DNA of 64,000 nt, from NCBI RefSeq assembly GCF_001483745.1, contig NZ_LQBL01000027.1, positions 124,001-188,000 of the forward strand, given 5' to 3'. This DNA comes from Serinicoccus chungangensis (GTDB lineage Bacteria; Actinomycetota; Actinomycetes; Actinomycetales; Dermatophilaceae). Positions 9,282 through 19,734 of this stretch are shown piece by piece (position 1 is the stretch's first letter; each line of letters opens with the position of its first letter). A program made the translations under genes and the position numbers. Under the pieces are notes generated by a model, which made no database searches, was not told the DNA's origin, and worked only from the letters and a program-made list of their open reading frames with translations.

Positions 9282-10880
9282 GTGATCAGCGCAGCCGGTG
9301 TCGAGATCCGCGTGGGCTCCCGCCTGCTCATGGAGGACGTCACCTTCCGCGTCGGCCCGGGTGACCGGGTCGGCCTCGTGGGTCGCAACGGGGCGGGCAA
9401 GACGACCCTCACCCGGATGCTCTCCGGGGAGGGGCAGCCGGCGGGCGGCACCATCACCCGCACCGGCCAGATCGGCTACCTCCCCCAGGACCCGCGCACC
9501 GGGGACCTGGAGGTGCTCGGGCGCGACCGCATCCTCTCCGCGCGCGGTCTCGACGAGATCATCCGCGGCCTGCGCCGGGCCGAGGAGACCATGGCCAGCG
9601 CCGACGGCGAGGAGCGGGAGCGGGCGATGGCGCGCTACACCCGGCTGGACGCGGAGTTCGGCAGCCGGGGCGGGTACGCCGCCGAGTCCGAGGCCGCCTC
9701 GATCGCCAGCAGCCTGGGCCTGCCGGACCGCGTCCTGGAGCAGCCCCTGCGCACCCTCTCCGGGGGGCAGCGGCGACGCATTGAGCTGGCCCGCATCCTC
9801 TTCTCCGGCGCCGACACCCTGCTGCTCGACGAGCCGACCAACCACCTGGACGCCGACTCGGTCGTCTGGCTGCGCGAGCACCTCAAGAGCCACACCGGCG
9901 GGCTCATGGTGATCTCGCACGACGTCGACCTCATCGAGACCGTCGTCACCAAGGTGTTCTACCTCGACGCCAACCGGCAGGTCCTCGACGTCTACAACAT
10001 GGGGTGGAAGGCCTACCTCGCCCAGCGCGAGGCCGACGAGCGGCGACGCCACCGGGAGCGGGCCAACACCGAGAAGAAGGCGTCCGCGCTGCTGGCGCAG
10101 GCCGACAAGATGCGGGCCAAGGCCACCAAGGCGGTCGCCGCCCAGAACATGGCCCGCCGGGCCGAGCGGATGATGGCCGGGCTCGAGGGGGAGCGGCAGG
10201 GCGACAAGGTGGCCAAGCTGCGCTTCCCCACCCCCGCGTCGTGCGGACGCACCCCCCTCACCGCGGAGGGGCTGTCGAGGTCCTACGGCAGCCTGGAGAT
10301 CTTCACCGACGTCGACCTGGCGATCGACCGGGGGTCCAAGGTCGTGGTGCTGGGGCTCAACGGCGCCGGCAAGACGACGCTGCTGCGCCTGCTCGCCGGC
10401 ATCGACGACCCGGACACCGGGGAGGTCCAGCCCGGGCACGGGCTCAAGCTCGGCTACTACGCCCAGGAGCACGAGACGCTGGACGTGCACCGCAGCGTGC
10501 TGGACAACATGAAGTCGGCCGCCCCGGACCTCGACGAGACCGAGACCCGCAAGGTGCTCGGCTCCTTCCTCTTCTCCGGCGACGACGTCGACAAGCCGGC
10601 CGGCGTGCTGTCCGGAGGGGAGAAGACCAGGCTCGCCCTGGCGACCCTCGTGGTGTCCGCCGCCAACGTGCTCCTCCTGGACGAGCCGACCAACAACCTC
10701 GACCCGGCCTCCCGGGAAGAGGTGCTGTCCGCGCTGCGTTCCTATGAGGGTGCCGTCGTCCTGGTCAGCCACGACGAGGGGGCGGTGCAGGCGCTCGAGC
10801 CCGAGCGGGTCCTCCTGCTCCCCGACGGGGTCGAGGACCTGTGGGGACGTGACTACGAAGATCTCATCGCCCTGGCCTGA
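9282..10880 (+). CDS. ABC-F family ATPase (translation factor/resistance type)
   Basis: A 532-aa soluble protein with two ABC domains and no membrane segment. Walker A motifs are GRNGAGKTT (about residue 35) and GLNGAGKTT (about 363), with signatures LSGGQRRRIEL and LSGGEKTRLAL, joined by a charged helical linker (about 240-310) rich in Arg/Lys that in this family reaches the ribosomal tRNA sites. GTG 9282 has AAGGAG 8 nt upstream. Whether it is a housekeeping EttA-like factor or an antibiotic-protection protein cannot be told from sequence alone. Confidence 0.92.
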   Translation: MISAAGVEIRVGSRLLMEDVTFRVGPGDRVGLVGRNGAGKTTLTRMLSGEGQPAGGTITRTGQIGYLPQDPRTGDLEVLGRDRILSARGLDEIIRGLRRAEETMASADGEERERAMARYTRLDAEFGSRGGYAAESEAASIASSLGLPDRVLEQPLRTLSGGQRRRIELARILFSGADTLLLDEPTNHLDADSVVWLREHLKSHTGGLMVISHDVDLIETVVTKVFYLDANRQVLDVYNMGWKAYLAQREADERRRHRERANTEKKASALLAQADKMRAKATKAVAAQNMARRAERMMAGLEGERQGDKVAKLRFPTPASCGRTPLTAEGLSRSYGSLEIFTDVDLAIDRGSKVVVLGLNGAGKTTLLRLLAGIDDPDTGEVQPGHGLKLGYYAQEHETLDVHRSVLDNMKSAAPDLDETETRKVLGSFLFSGDDVDKPAGVLSGGEKTRLALATLVVSAANVLLLDEPTNNLDPASREEVLSALRSYEGAVVLVSHDEGAVQALEPERVLLLPDGVEDLWGRDYEDLIALA

Positions 10881-10901
10881 GGGCGTCAGGAAGGTGGCCC
10901 A

Positions 10902-12761
10902 GTGACGGTCGGTATGCGCGGCGGCACGTTCCGCAGCTTCGCCAAGGACCGCAGCGTCCAGGACCGTCGGATCGGGCGGGACACCGCGCGCCGGGTCGCG
11001 TCCTACGGCCGCCCGTTCCTCGGCAAGATCGGCGTCTACCTCGCGCTGACGATCCTCGCCGGCGCCCTCGTGACGGCGGTCCCGCTGCTGCTGGGGCGGA
11101 TCATCGACGACGGCGTCGAGGTGGGCGACCGCGGTGTCGTCGTGCGGCTGTCCCTCCTGGTCGCGGGCCTGGCGGTGCTCGAGGCCGTGGTGACCGTCGT
11201 GACGCGCTGGTTCGGCTCACGGATCGGCGAGGGCCTCATCTACCACCTGCGCCGGCAGGTCTTCGCGCACGTCCTGCGGCAGCCGATCGCCTTCTTCACC
11301 CGGGCCCAGACCGGCGCCCTCGTCTCGCGGCTCAACACCGACGTCATCGGGGCCCAGACCGCGTTCACCTCCATCCTGTCCGGCTTCGTCAGCAGCCTGG
11401 TCCAGCTCGTCCTCATCCTCGTCGCGCTGTTCTCCATGAGCTGGCAGATCACCCTGCTGGCCCTGCTCCTCGTGCCGGTCTTCATCGTCCCGGCCCGCTT
11501 CGTGGGCGCCCGGCTCTCCGCGCTGACCCGCCGCCAGATGGGGCTCAACGCCGACATGCAGGCACGGATGACCGAGCGCTTCAACGTGGGCGGAGCCCTG
11601 CTCGTGCGCCTCTTCGGGCGGCCGGCGACCGAGGACGAGGAGTATGCCGAGCGCGCGGCCGGGGTGCGCGACTCCGGGATCGCCATCGCCGTCAACCGGG
11701 TGTTCTTCATGGCGGCCCTGGGCCTGGTGGCCGCGCTGGCCACCGCGCTCGTCTACGGCATGGGCGGCCTCATGGTCGTCGCCGGGTCCCTGACGACCGG
11801 CACGCTGGTGGCCATGTCCACCCTGCTCACCCGGATGTACGGCCCCCTCACGTCGCTGTCGAACGTCCGGGTGGACATCATGACCGCCCTCGTGAGCTTC
11901 GAGCGGATCTTCGAGGTGCTCGACCTGCGCCCACTGGTGGCGGAGGTCGACCGGCCCCGCGGCATACCCTCCGGTCCGGTCTCGGTGGACCTCGAGGGGG
12001 TGAGCTTCAGCTACCCCTCCGCGGACGAGGTGTCGATCGCCTCGCTGGAGCAGCGGCCCGAGGCCGAGACCCAGGACGGCCACCGCGTGCTCGAGGACGT
12101 CACCGCGACGGTGCCGGCCGGGTCCATGGTGGCGCTCGTCGGGCCCTCCGGTGCCGGCAAGACCACGCTCACCACGCTCGTGGCGCGCCTCTACGACCCC
12201 ACCGCCGGCCGGGTGCGGATCGGGGGGGTGGACCTGCGGGAGGCGTCCTTCGACGCGCTGCGCGAGACCGTCGGCGTGGTGACCCAAGAGGCGCACATGT
12301 TCAACGACACGGTGCGCGCCAACCTGCTCTACGCCCGGCCGGAGGCGAGCGAGACCCAGGTCTGGCACGCGCTGGAGGGAGCCAGGATCGCCGACCTCGT
12401 GCGCCGGCTCCCGGACGGACTCGACACCGTGGTCGGCGACCGGGGGCACCGGCTCTCGGGCGGGGAGAAGCAGCGCCTGGCCATCGCCCGGCTGCTGCTC
12501 AAGTCACCCGCCGTGGTCGTGCTGGACGAGGCGACCGCGCACCTGGACAGCGAGTCCGAGGCGGCCGTCCAGCGCGCGCTCGACGAGGCGCTGCAGGGGC
12601 GCACCTCGCTGGTCATCGCCCACCGCCTGTCCACGGTGCGCGACGCCGACCAGATCCTCGTGCTCGAGCACGGGCGCGTCGTGCAGCGCGGCACCCACGA
12701 GCAGCTGCTCGCCGAGGGGGGCCTCTACGCGGCGCTCTACCGCACCCAGTTCCGCGACTGA
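10902..12761 (+). CDS. ABC exporter, fused permease-ATPase
   Basis: A 619-aa half-transporter: six-helix membrane domain (about 40-340), then a nucleotide-binding domain with Walker A GPSGAGKTT, signature LSGGEKQRLAIARLL and Walker B VVLDEATAHLD. MsbA/LmrA-like multidrug or lipid exporters have this build. An insert between the first strands of the ATPase domain (SIASLEQRPEAETQDG) is slightly longer than usual. GTG 10902 is supported by AGGAAGG; an ATG at 10913 is out of frame. It follows the ABC-F gene by 21 nt. Substrate unknown. Confidence 0.92.
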   Translation: MTVGMRGGTFRSFAKDRSVQDRRIGRDTARRVASYGRPFLGKIGVYLALTILAGALVTAVPLLLGRIIDDGVEVGDRGVVVRLSLLVAGLAVLEAVVTVVTRWFGSRIGEGLIYHLRRQVFAHVLRQPIAFFTRAQTGALVSRLNTDVIGAQTAFTSILSGFVSSLVQLVLILVALFSMSWQITLLALLLVPVFIVPARFVGARLSALTRRQMGLNADMQARMTERFNVGGALLVRLFGRPATEDEEYAERAAGVRDSGIAIAVNRVFFMAALGLVAALATALVYGMGGLMVVAGSLTTGTLVAMSTLLTRMYGPLTSLSNVRVDIMTALVSFERIFEVLDLRPLVAEVDRPRGIPSGPVSVDLEGVSFSYPSADEVSIASLEQRPEAETQDGHRVLEDVTATVPAGSMVALVGPSGAGKTTLTTLVARLYDPTAGRVRIGGVDLREASFDALRETVGVVTQEAHMFNDTVRANLLYARPEASETQVWHALEGARIADLVRRLPDGLDTVVGDRGHRLSGGEKQRLAIARLLLKSPAVVVLDEATAHLDSESEAAVQRALDEALQGRTSLVIAHRLSTVRDADQILVLEHGRVVQRGTHEQLLAEGGLYAALYRTQFRD

Positions 12762-12777
12762 CCCCGCGCCGGACGGG

Positions 12778-13644
12778 TCAGGCGTCCTCCTCGTCCCAGA
12801 TCCGTACCTTGCGCCGACGGGGCGAGCGGCGGCGTGCGGGGGAGGGTGACCCGGGCCGTGACCCGACCGGGACCGGCGGCTCGCCGGGGGTCTGCTCGCC
12901 GGGGACCTGCTCCAGAGAGCCCTCGCGCTCGTCCTGCGCCTCCCGGCGGGCCATGACGAGCACGAGCAGCAGCCCCACCGGCACGGTGAGCCACCACTGC
13001 AGGGCGTAGGCCAGGTGAGACCCCAGGCCGGTGTCCGGCGCCCCCAGCGGCTCGGGTCGGGTCGCCGGGGCCGGATCCTCCTCGTCGAGGACGAGGTAGG
13101 CCGGGCGCAGGTTCAGAGCGGTCGCGTCCTCCAGAGCGCCCAGGTCGATCGACGCGAGCTGACCCTGGACCGGCGGCCGGCCCAGGTCACGCTCGGAGGG
13201 CAGCAACCACCCGGTCACCGTGACCTGGCCGGTGGGAGCCTCCGGCACGTCCGGCAGCTGCTGCGCGGTCGGTGCGTTGGGCACCCACCCGCGGTCGACC
13301 GCGATCGCGGAGCCGTCCGGCAGGGCCAGCGGCACCAGCACCTCGTAGCCGAACACGCCCTCGTAGGGACGGTTGCGCACGAGGTGCTGCTGGTCGGTGA
13401 GGTACCGACCGGTCGCCTCGACGCGGGTCCACCGCTGGGCGCCCGCGAGGTCGTCCCCGGGCCCCAGGGCCTCGTCGAGGGGCACCGGGGTCTGGCCGTA
13501 GTTGGCCTCGACCACCGCGCGGTTCTCGACCCTGCCCTCGTGCCGGCTCCACTGCCAGGTGCCCAGGCCGGCGGTGATGACGGCGAAAAGGACGGCGAGC
13601 GCGAGGTAGCCGAGCCAGCGGGGCCGGCGCAGGACCTGCCACAC
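12778..13644 (-). CDS. SURF1 family protein
   Basis: A 288-aa protein with the SURF1 layout: a first membrane helix (about 11-29), a periplasmic domain with RYLTDQQHLVRNRPYEG and VDRGWVPN, and a second membrane helix near residues 222-242. The family assists cytochrome c oxidase assembly (heme a insertion). The tail is basic and Pro-rich. It is the last gene of a three-gene minus-strand operon, with its start 1 nt after the stop of the preceding small gene. Confidence 0.92.
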   Translation of the reverse strand: MWQVLRRPRWLGYLALAVLFAVITAGLGTWQWSRHEGRVENRAVVEANYGQTPVPLDEALGPGDDLAGAQRWTRVEATGRYLTDQQHLVRNRPYEGVFGYEVLVPLALPDGSAIAVDRGWVPNAPTAQQLPDVPEAPTGQVTVTGWLLPSERDLGRPPVQGQLASIDLGALEDATALNLRPAYLVLDEEDPAPATRPEPLGAPDTGLGSHLAYALQWWLTVPVGLLLVLVMARREAQDEREGSLEQVPGEQTPGEPPVPVGSRPGSPSPARRRSPRRRKVRIWDEEDA

Positions 13645-13645
13645 C

Positions 13646-13863
13646 TCAGCCGTCCGCCTCGGTCAGCTCGTCCACGCCGACGACCTCGAGGAGGAAGCCG
13701 CGCAGCTGCAGGAAGTCGCGCAGGTGCCCCTCGTGCGCCGGGCAGGCCAGCCACACCTTGCGACGCCCGGCGGTGTGCAGCCGGGGGTTGCGCCACACGA
13801 CGGCTCGCTCGGCCTGCTGACGGCAGCCCTTCGCGCTGCAGACGAGCCCCGGTCCCGCCGGCG

Positions 13864-13867
<4 letters not shown>
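13646..13867 (-). CDS. Small conserved Cys/His protein, function unknown
   Basis: A 73-aa protein starting at GTG 13867, which overlaps the stop of the DUF3099 gene (GTGA). It has a C-x4-C pair (CSAKGC) and a C-x2-H pair (CPAH), suggesting a small zinc site, between which lies a basic R/W-rich stretch. I recognise it as a common actinobacterial companion of SURF1/DUF3099 genes but know no function. The 4-nt overlap and 1-nt spacing to SURF1 indicate strict co-translation. Confidence 0.8.
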
Positions 13868-15038
<1,171 letters not shown>

Positions 15039-15091
15039 CCCGGACCGGGCGACACGGGCCGCGAGGCGCCGGATCACGCCGGGCGACGCAC

Positions 15092-15097
15092 TAGAGT
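15092..15097 (+). promoter_or_regulatory. Leaderless -10 hexamer of fabI
   Basis: TAGAGT, 7 nt before ATG 15105, so fabI has its own start site in addition to any read-through from fabG. Confidence 0.6.
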
Positions 15098-15104
15098 TCC
15101 CCCC

Positions 15105-15860
15105 ATGCTCCTCGAGGGAAAGAAGCTCCTGATCACCGGTGTCCTCATGGACACCTCCATCGCCTTCCACGTGGCCCGGCTCGCCCAGGAGCAGGGAGCC
15201 GAGGTGGTGCTCACCTCGTTCGGCCGGACGCTGAAGATCACCCAGGCCATCAGCCGCCGCCTACCGCAGCCCGCGCCGGTCATCGAGCTGGACGTGCAGA
15301 ACACCGAGCACCTGGACACCCTCGCCGACCGGGTGGGTGAGCACACCGACCACCTCGACGGGGTGCTGCACTCGATCGGCTTCGCCCCCCGGGGAGCCTT
15401 CGACTTCCTCGGCGCGTCCTGGGAGGACGTCGCGACGGCCATGCAGGTCAGCGCCTACTCCCTCAAGGCGCTGGCGGTGGCGGCGCTGCCGCGCATGCGC
15501 GAGGGCGGGGCGGTCGTCGGCCTCACCTTCGACGCGCAGTACGCCTGGCCGGTCTACGACTGGATGGGGGTCTCCAAGGCGGCCTTCGAGGCGACCAGCC
15601 GCTACCTCGCCCGCGACCTGGGGCCTCGGGGCATCCGTTCCAACCTCGTCTCGGCAGGGCCCATCTCGACGACCGCGGCCAAGTCGATCCCCGAGTTCGA
15701 CCAGTTCGCCCGCTGGGGCGAGCACTCCCCGCTCGGGTGGGACGTCAGGGACCCGGTGCCGGCGGCCCAGGCCTGCGTGGCCCTGCTCTCGGACTGGTTC
15801 CCGGCGACGACCGGCGAGATCGTCCACGTGGACGGCGGCTTCCACGCCACCGGCTTCTGA
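15105..15860 (+). CDS. fabI: Enoyl-ACP reductase (FabI/InhA type)
   Basis: A 251-aa NADH-dependent enoyl-ACP reductase, last step of the fatty acid elongation cycle and the isoniazid/triclosan target class. It has the family N-terminus GKKLLITGVLMDTSIA, HSIGFAP, FDAQYAWPVYDWMGVSKAA with the catalytic Tyr and Lys, and AGPISTTAAKSI. Length and motifs match InhA-like actinobacterial proteins. Confidence 0.95.
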   Translation: MLLEGKKLLITGVLMDTSIAFHVARLAQEQGAEVVLTSFGRTLKITQAISRRLPQPAPVIELDVQNTEHLDTLADRVGEHTDHLDGVLHSIGFAPRGAFDFLGASWEDVATAMQVSAYSLKALAVAALPRMREGGAVVGLTFDAQYAWPVYDWMGVSKAAFEATSRYLARDLGPRGIRSNLVSAGPISTTAAKSIPEFDQFARWGEHSPLGWDVRDPVPAAQACVALLSDWFPATTGEIVHVDGGFHATGF

Positions 15861-15896
15861 GCCGGGTCCTCCCCCCACCTCCTCCGGCCCGAGGTC

Positions 15897-17153
15897 CTAC
15901 TCGGAGATCACGGTGCCCTTGCCGACGACGACGATGCCCGAGTCGGTGACCGTGAAGCCCCGCCGCCGGTCATGCTCGTGGTCGACGCCGATGTGCACGC
16001 CGGCCGGCACCCGGACGTCCTTGTCGATGATGGCGCGGTGGATCTGGCAGGACCGCCCGACCTCGACCCGGTCCATGAGCACCGAGCCGGTGACGTGGCT
16101 GAAGCTGTGCACCGTGACCCGCGGTGACAGGACGCTGTCGGTCACCGTCGCCCCGGAGATGACGCACCCCGGGGACACCGCCGAGTTGACGGCGTGGCCG
16201 ACCCGGTCCCCGGACCCGTGCACGAACTTCGCCGGCGGGTGCGGGCCGTAGTTGGTGTAGATCGGCCACTCCTCGTTGTAGAGGTTGAACACCGGGTGCA
16301 CCGACACCAGGTCCAGGTGCGCGTCGTAGTAGGAGTCGATGGTGCCGACGTCGCGCCAGTAGCCGCGGTCGCGGTCGGTCGCGCCGGCGATCTCGTTGTC
16401 CTTGAAGTCGTAGACCCAGGCGTCGCCCTTGTCGACGAACGCGGGCACGATGTCGCCGCCCATGTCGTGCTTGGACCCCTCGTTGAGGGCGTCCATCCGC
16501 ACCGCGGCCTCGAGCGCCTCGGTGGTGAAAACGTAGTTCCCCATCGAGGCCAGCACCTCGTCCGGGGCGTCGGGCAGCCCCCGCGGGTCGGCCGGCTTCT
16601 CCAGGAACTCGCGGATCTGCCGCGGGTCCTCCTGGTTGACGTCGATGACCCCGAACTGGTCGGCCAGGCTGATCGGCTGCCGGATCGCCGCGACCGTGCA
16701 ACCGGCGCCGGTCTCGACGTGCTGCTCGACCATCTGGGCGAAGTCCATGCGGTAGACGTGGTCGGCGCCGACGACGACCACGATGTCCGGCCGCTCGTCG
16801 TGCACGAGGTTGAGGCTCTGGTAGATCGCGTCCGCCGACCCGGAGAACCAGCTCTTGCCGAGCCGCTGCTGGGCGGGGACCGGCGCGACGTAGTTGCCCA
16901 GGAGGGTCGACATACGCCACGTCTTGGTGATGTGCGCGTCCAGGCTGTGCGACTTGTACTGCGTGAGCACGACGATCTTGAGGTAGCCGGAGTTGACGAT
17001 GTTGGACAGGGCGAAGTCGATGAGGCGGTAGATCCCCCCGAACGGGACGGCGGGCTTGGCCCGGTCCGCGGTCAGCGGCATCAGCCGCTTGCCCTCCCCA
17101 CCCGCCAGGACGATCGCCAGGACCTTGAGCCGACTGCCTCGTTGCGCTGCCAT
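15897..17153 (-). CDS. glgC: Glucose-1-phosphate adenylyltransferase
   Basis: This 418-aa enzyme makes ADP-glucose from glucose-1-phosphate and ATP, the committed step of glycogen/maltose-1-phosphate synthesis. It shows the nucleotidyltransferase motif [23 protein letters not shown], and a C-terminal left-handed beta-helix. It is divergent from glgA, and the two -10 hexamers are about 40 bp apart, so joint control is likely. Confidence 0.96.
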   Translation of the reverse strand: MAAQRGSRLKVLAIVLAGGEGKRLMPLTADRAKPAVPFGGIYRLIDFALSNIVNSGYLKIVVLTQYKSHSLDAHITKTWRMSTLLGNYVAPVPAQQRLGKSWFSGSADAIYQSLNLVHDERPDIVVVVGADHVYRMDFAQMVEQHVETGAGCTVAAIRQPISLADQFGVIDVNQEDPRQIREFLEKPADPRGLPDAPDEVLASMGNYVFTTEALEAAVRMDALNEGSKHDMGGDIVPAFVDKGDAWVYDFKDNEIAGATDRDRGYWRDVGTIDSYYDAHLDLVSVHPVFNLYNEEWPIYTNYGPHPPAKFVHGSGDRVGHAVNSAVSPGCVISGATVTDSVLSPRVTVHSFSHVTGSVLMDRVEVGRSCQIHRAIIDKDVRVPAGVHIGVDHEHDRRRGFTVTDSGIVVVGKGTVISE

Positions 17154-17159
17154 GGGACC

Positions 17160-17165
17160 AACCTA
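17160..17165 (-). promoter_or_regulatory. Leaderless -10 hexamer of glgC
   Basis: TAGGTT on the minus strand, 6 nt before ATG 17153. Confidence 0.6.
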
Positions 17166-17205
17166 GACGCCGCGTCAACCCCTGGCGAGGGGAGGGGCCA
17201 GGGGC

Positions 17206-17211
17206 TACGTT
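17206..17211 (+). promoter_or_regulatory. Leaderless -10 hexamer of glgA
   Basis: TACGTT, 6 nt before GTG 17218. Confidence 0.55.
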
Positions 17212-17217
17212 GAGGGC

Positions 17218-18465
17218 GTGCGCATCGACATCCTCACCCGCGAGTACCCCCCCAACGTCTACGGCGGAGCCGGCGTCCACGTCGCCGAGCTGACCCGTGC
17301 CCTGCGAGCCGTCGACGGGACGCAGGTGCAGGTCAGAGCCTTCGACGAGCCCGCCGACGAGCCGGGCACGACCGGGTATGCCGTGCCCGAGGACCTCGCG
17401 GACGCCAACGGTGCGCTGCGGACCCTGGGCGTGGACCTCCTCATGGCGCGCGATGTCGCCACCGGGGGCGCGGACCTCGTGCACAGCCACACCTGGTACG
17501 CCAACATGGGCGGTCACCTGGGGGGTGCGCTGGCGCAGATCCCGCACGTGGTCAGCGCGCACAGCCTGGAGCCGCTGCGGCCCTGGAAGGCCGAGCAGCT
17601 CGGCGGCGGGTATGCCGTCTCCTCCATGGTCGAGAAGGTCGCCTACGAGGGCGCGGCCGGCGTCATCGCCGTCTCCGCAGGCATGCGCCGCGACATCCTG
17701 GCGGCCTACCCCGGCGTCGACCCGGGCTCGGTCCACGTCGTGCACAACGGCATCGACGCCGACCTGTGGCAGCGGGACACCTCCGACGACGCCGCCGAGT
17801 TCGTGCGGTCGAAGGGGATCGACCCGCACGCGCGCAGCGTCGTCTTCCTGGGGCGGATCACCCGGCAGAAGGGCCTGCCCTTCCTGCTCAAGGCGCTGCG
17901 CGCGCTGGACGACGACGTGCAGGTCGTGCTCCTCGCGGGTGCGCCGGACACCGAGGAGATCAAGGCCGAGGTCATCGCCCTCGTGGACCAGCTGCGCACC
18001 GAGCGGGGCGAGCAGGCGGCGCCCGTGGTGTGGATCGACGACATGCTGCCGCGCCACCAGGTCGTCGCCGTGCTCTCCCACGCCACCGTCTTCGTGTGCC
18101 CCTCCGTCTACGAGCCGCTCGGCATCGTCAACCTCGAGGCGATGGCCTGCGGCGCCGCGGTGGTCGCGACCGCGACGGGCGGCATCCCCGAGGTTGTCGT
18201 CGACGGCGAGACCGGCTGGCTGGTGCCCATCGAGCAGGTCCAGGACGGCACCGGCACGCCGGTCGACGAGGACGCCTTCGTCGCCGACCTGGGCCGGGCC
18301 CTGGTGGAGGCCTGCTCGGACGCCGAGGAGGCGCGCCGGCGGGGCGAGGCCGGTCGGGCACGGGCGGTCGAGCAGTTCAGCTGGACCACGGTGGCCGAGC
18401 GCACCGTCGAGGTCTACCGCGCCGTCCTGGAGGGCCGTGCCCCGGACCTGCCCGAGCTCGGCTGA
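17218..18465 (+). CDS. glgA: Glycogen synthase / maltose-1-phosphate synthase (GlgA/GlgM type)
   Basis: A 415-aa GT-B glycosyltransferase using ADP-glucose. It has the acceptor-side motif PPNVYGGAGVHVAEL, the hinge VVHNGIDADLW, and the donor motif PSVYEPLGIVNLEAMACG with the E-x7-E pair. This short actinobacterial type includes the mycobacterial enzyme that makes maltose-1-phosphate for the GlgE route, so it may be GlgM rather than a true glycogen synthase; sequence alone does not decide. Divergent partner of glgC. Confidence 0.92.
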   Translation: MRIDILTREYPPNVYGGAGVHVAELTRALRAVDGTQVQVRAFDEPADEPGTTGYAVPEDLADANGALRTLGVDLLMARDVATGGADLVHSHTWYANMGGHLGGALAQIPHVVSAHSLEPLRPWKAEQLGGGYAVSSMVEKVAYEGAAGVIAVSAGMRRDILAAYPGVDPGSVHVVHNGIDADLWQRDTSDDAAEFVRSKGIDPHARSVVFLGRITRQKGLPFLLKALRALDDDVQVVLLAGAPDTEEIKAEVIALVDQLRTERGEQAAPVVWIDDMLPRHQVVAVLSHATVFVCPSVYEPLGIVNLEAMACGAAVVATATGGIPEVVVDGETGWLVPIEQVQDGTGTPVDEDAFVADLGRALVEACSDAEEARRRGEAGRARAVEQFSWTTVAERTVEVYRAVLEGRAPDLPELG

Positions 18466-18504
18466 GGCCGGGCGCCTCCGGTCGCAGACCGCGGCGGACG
18501 GTCC

Positions 18505-18510
18505 TACGGT
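18505..18510 (+). promoter_or_regulatory. Leaderless -10 hexamer of the copper-storage-like gene
   Basis: TACGGT, 6 nt before ATG 18517. Confidence 0.55.
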
Positions 18511-18516
18511 CGCACC

Positions 18517-18903
18517 ATGAGCGACATCCTCAGCATGCACCCGGACCGCGACACCTTCGACCTTCCCCAGCTGCGGGCCGCCATCGAGGCGGCGTCGGCC
18601 TGCGCGAGCACCTGCGCGTCCTGCGCGGACGCCTGCCTGCGCGGAGGCCACGCCGGCGACATGGTCCGGTGCATCGACCTGTGCAACCAGTGCGCCGCCA
18701 TCTGCCGCACCACCGCCGACATCCTCTCCCGCCCGGGGCCCAACGGGGACAGCTGGGAGGAGGTCGTGCGGGCGTGCATCGCGGTCTGCCGCGAGTGCGC
18801 CGACGAGTGCGGCAGCCACGAGATGGACCACTGCCGCGCCTGCGCGCAGGCCTGCCGCGAGTGCGCGGAGGCCTGCGAGACGCTGCTCGCCGTCGCGGAC
18901 TGA
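18517..18903 (+). CDS. Cytosolic four-helix-bundle copper-binding protein (Csp3-like)
   Basis: A 128-aa protein with 17 cysteines in repeated C-x3-C-x2-C-x3-C blocks along predicted helices (for example CASTCASCADAC and CIDLCNQCAAIC). This is the DUF326/Csp signature, where the cysteines line the core of a helix bundle and bind many Cu(I) ions. No signal peptide is present, so it is the cytosolic Csp3 rather than exported Csp1 type. No copper pump or CsoR regulator is nearby. Confidence 0.9.
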   Translation: MSDILSMHPDRDTFDLPQLRAAIEAASACASTCASCADACLRGGHAGDMVRCIDLCNQCAAICRTTADILSRPGPNGDSWEEVVRACIAVCRECADECGSHEMDHCRACAQACRECAEACETLLAVAD

Positions 18904-18925
18904 GGGCGGGGCGCCCCGGTCCTCG

Positions 18926-19690
18926 CTAGCGCCAGCCGGCGAGGTGCAGGACGGCGGTGTTCGTCGCGTCGGTCAGCGCCGTGGCGGCCACGGCCTGCAG
19001 GCGCCGCAGCGTCTGTCCGCGCGAGCTCGTGGTCGCCAGGTCGACCGACTCCAGCGCGGGGTCCAGCCCGGCGTCGGTGAGCGTCAGGACCCCGGCGGCG
19101 AGGGCGATGAGCCGCTGGGCCCGGCCCGGGAGGCCGGTGGGCAGCCCCCAGGGCTCGGCCTGCGACGTGCGGCGCAGGCCCGCCAGGCGCTCCTGGGCCG
19201 CGGCGCCGAAGGGCGCGCCACCCGCCTCGAGGAGGGCGTCGGTGTGCGCGGCCAGCTCGGTCCGCAGGCCCAGCTCGACCTGACCGAGGTCGAGCGCCTC
19301 CACCCGGTGCGTGGGGAAGGGCTCGGCGTCGTGCAGCGTCCAGCGCGCGGACCAGCCCTGGTCGCCCTCCGGCCCGAACAGCTCCAGCTCGGGCACCAGC
19401 GCCCCGCCCAGGCCCGGGATGAAGACGCACTCGGCCGCCGCGCTGGCGGCGGCGTGCAGGTCCGCCGAGCCCCGCGGCATACCGGTGAGGTCGCCCGGAC
19501 GGGGCAGAGCCACGAGCACGGCCCGCTCGCCGAGGCTCTGCCACATGCCCAACGGCTCGGTCAGGCCCTCCACGTGGTCGACGTCGGGCAGGGCCCGGGC
19601 GGCGACCGTGGACACGTCGGCGCGCCCGGCGAAGGCCGCGGTGGCCCACAGGGCCACCCGCACGCTCGCCGGCAGCTCGTGATCAGGCAT
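18926..19690 (-). CDS. Conserved actinobacterial protein of unknown function
   Basis: A 254-aa soluble protein, Ala/Leu-rich, with no motif I can tie to a function; the middle is acidic and Trp-containing (WSARWTLHDAEPFP). ATG 19690 is preferred over in-frame GTG 19708 because a TACCAT hexamer sits 7 nt upstream, the leaderless pattern seen for its neighbours. It is divergent from the ABC ATPase gene and convergent with the copper-binding gene. Confidence 0.7.
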   Translation of the reverse strand: MPDHELPASVRVALWATAAFAGRADVSTVAARALPDVDHVEGLTEPLGMWQSLGERAVLVALPRPGDLTGMPRGSADLHAAASAAAECVFIPGLGGALVPELELFGPEGDQGWSARWTLHDAEPFPTHRVEALDLGQVELGLRTELAAHTDALLEAGGAPFGAAAQERLAGLRRTSQAEPWGLPTGLPGRAQRLIALAAGVLTLTDAGLDPALESVDLATTSSRGQTLRRLQAVAATALTDATNTAVLHLAGWR

Positions 19691-19697
19691 GGGGGCG

Positions 19698-19703
19698 ATG
19701 GTA
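19698..19703 (-). promoter_or_regulatory. Leaderless -10 hexamer of the unknown gene at 18926
   Basis: TACCAT on the minus strand, 7 nt before ATG 19690; it decides the start codon. Confidence 0.5.
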
Positions 19704-19720
19704 GACACCTCGGCCCCGAC

Positions 19721-19726
19721 TAGAGT
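19721..19726 (+). promoter_or_regulatory. Leaderless -10 hexamer of the ABC ATPase operon
   Basis: TAGAGT, 8 nt before ATG 19735. Confidence 0.55.
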
Positions 19727-19734
19727 GGCCCGCC

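Noticed and set aside
15970-18831. 953-codon open frame on the minus strand across glgC and glgA
   Set aside because: Shadow frame of high-GC genes: composition is Arg/Gly/Pro/Ala-rich, no domain, and it is antisense or out of frame to well-conserved enzymes.
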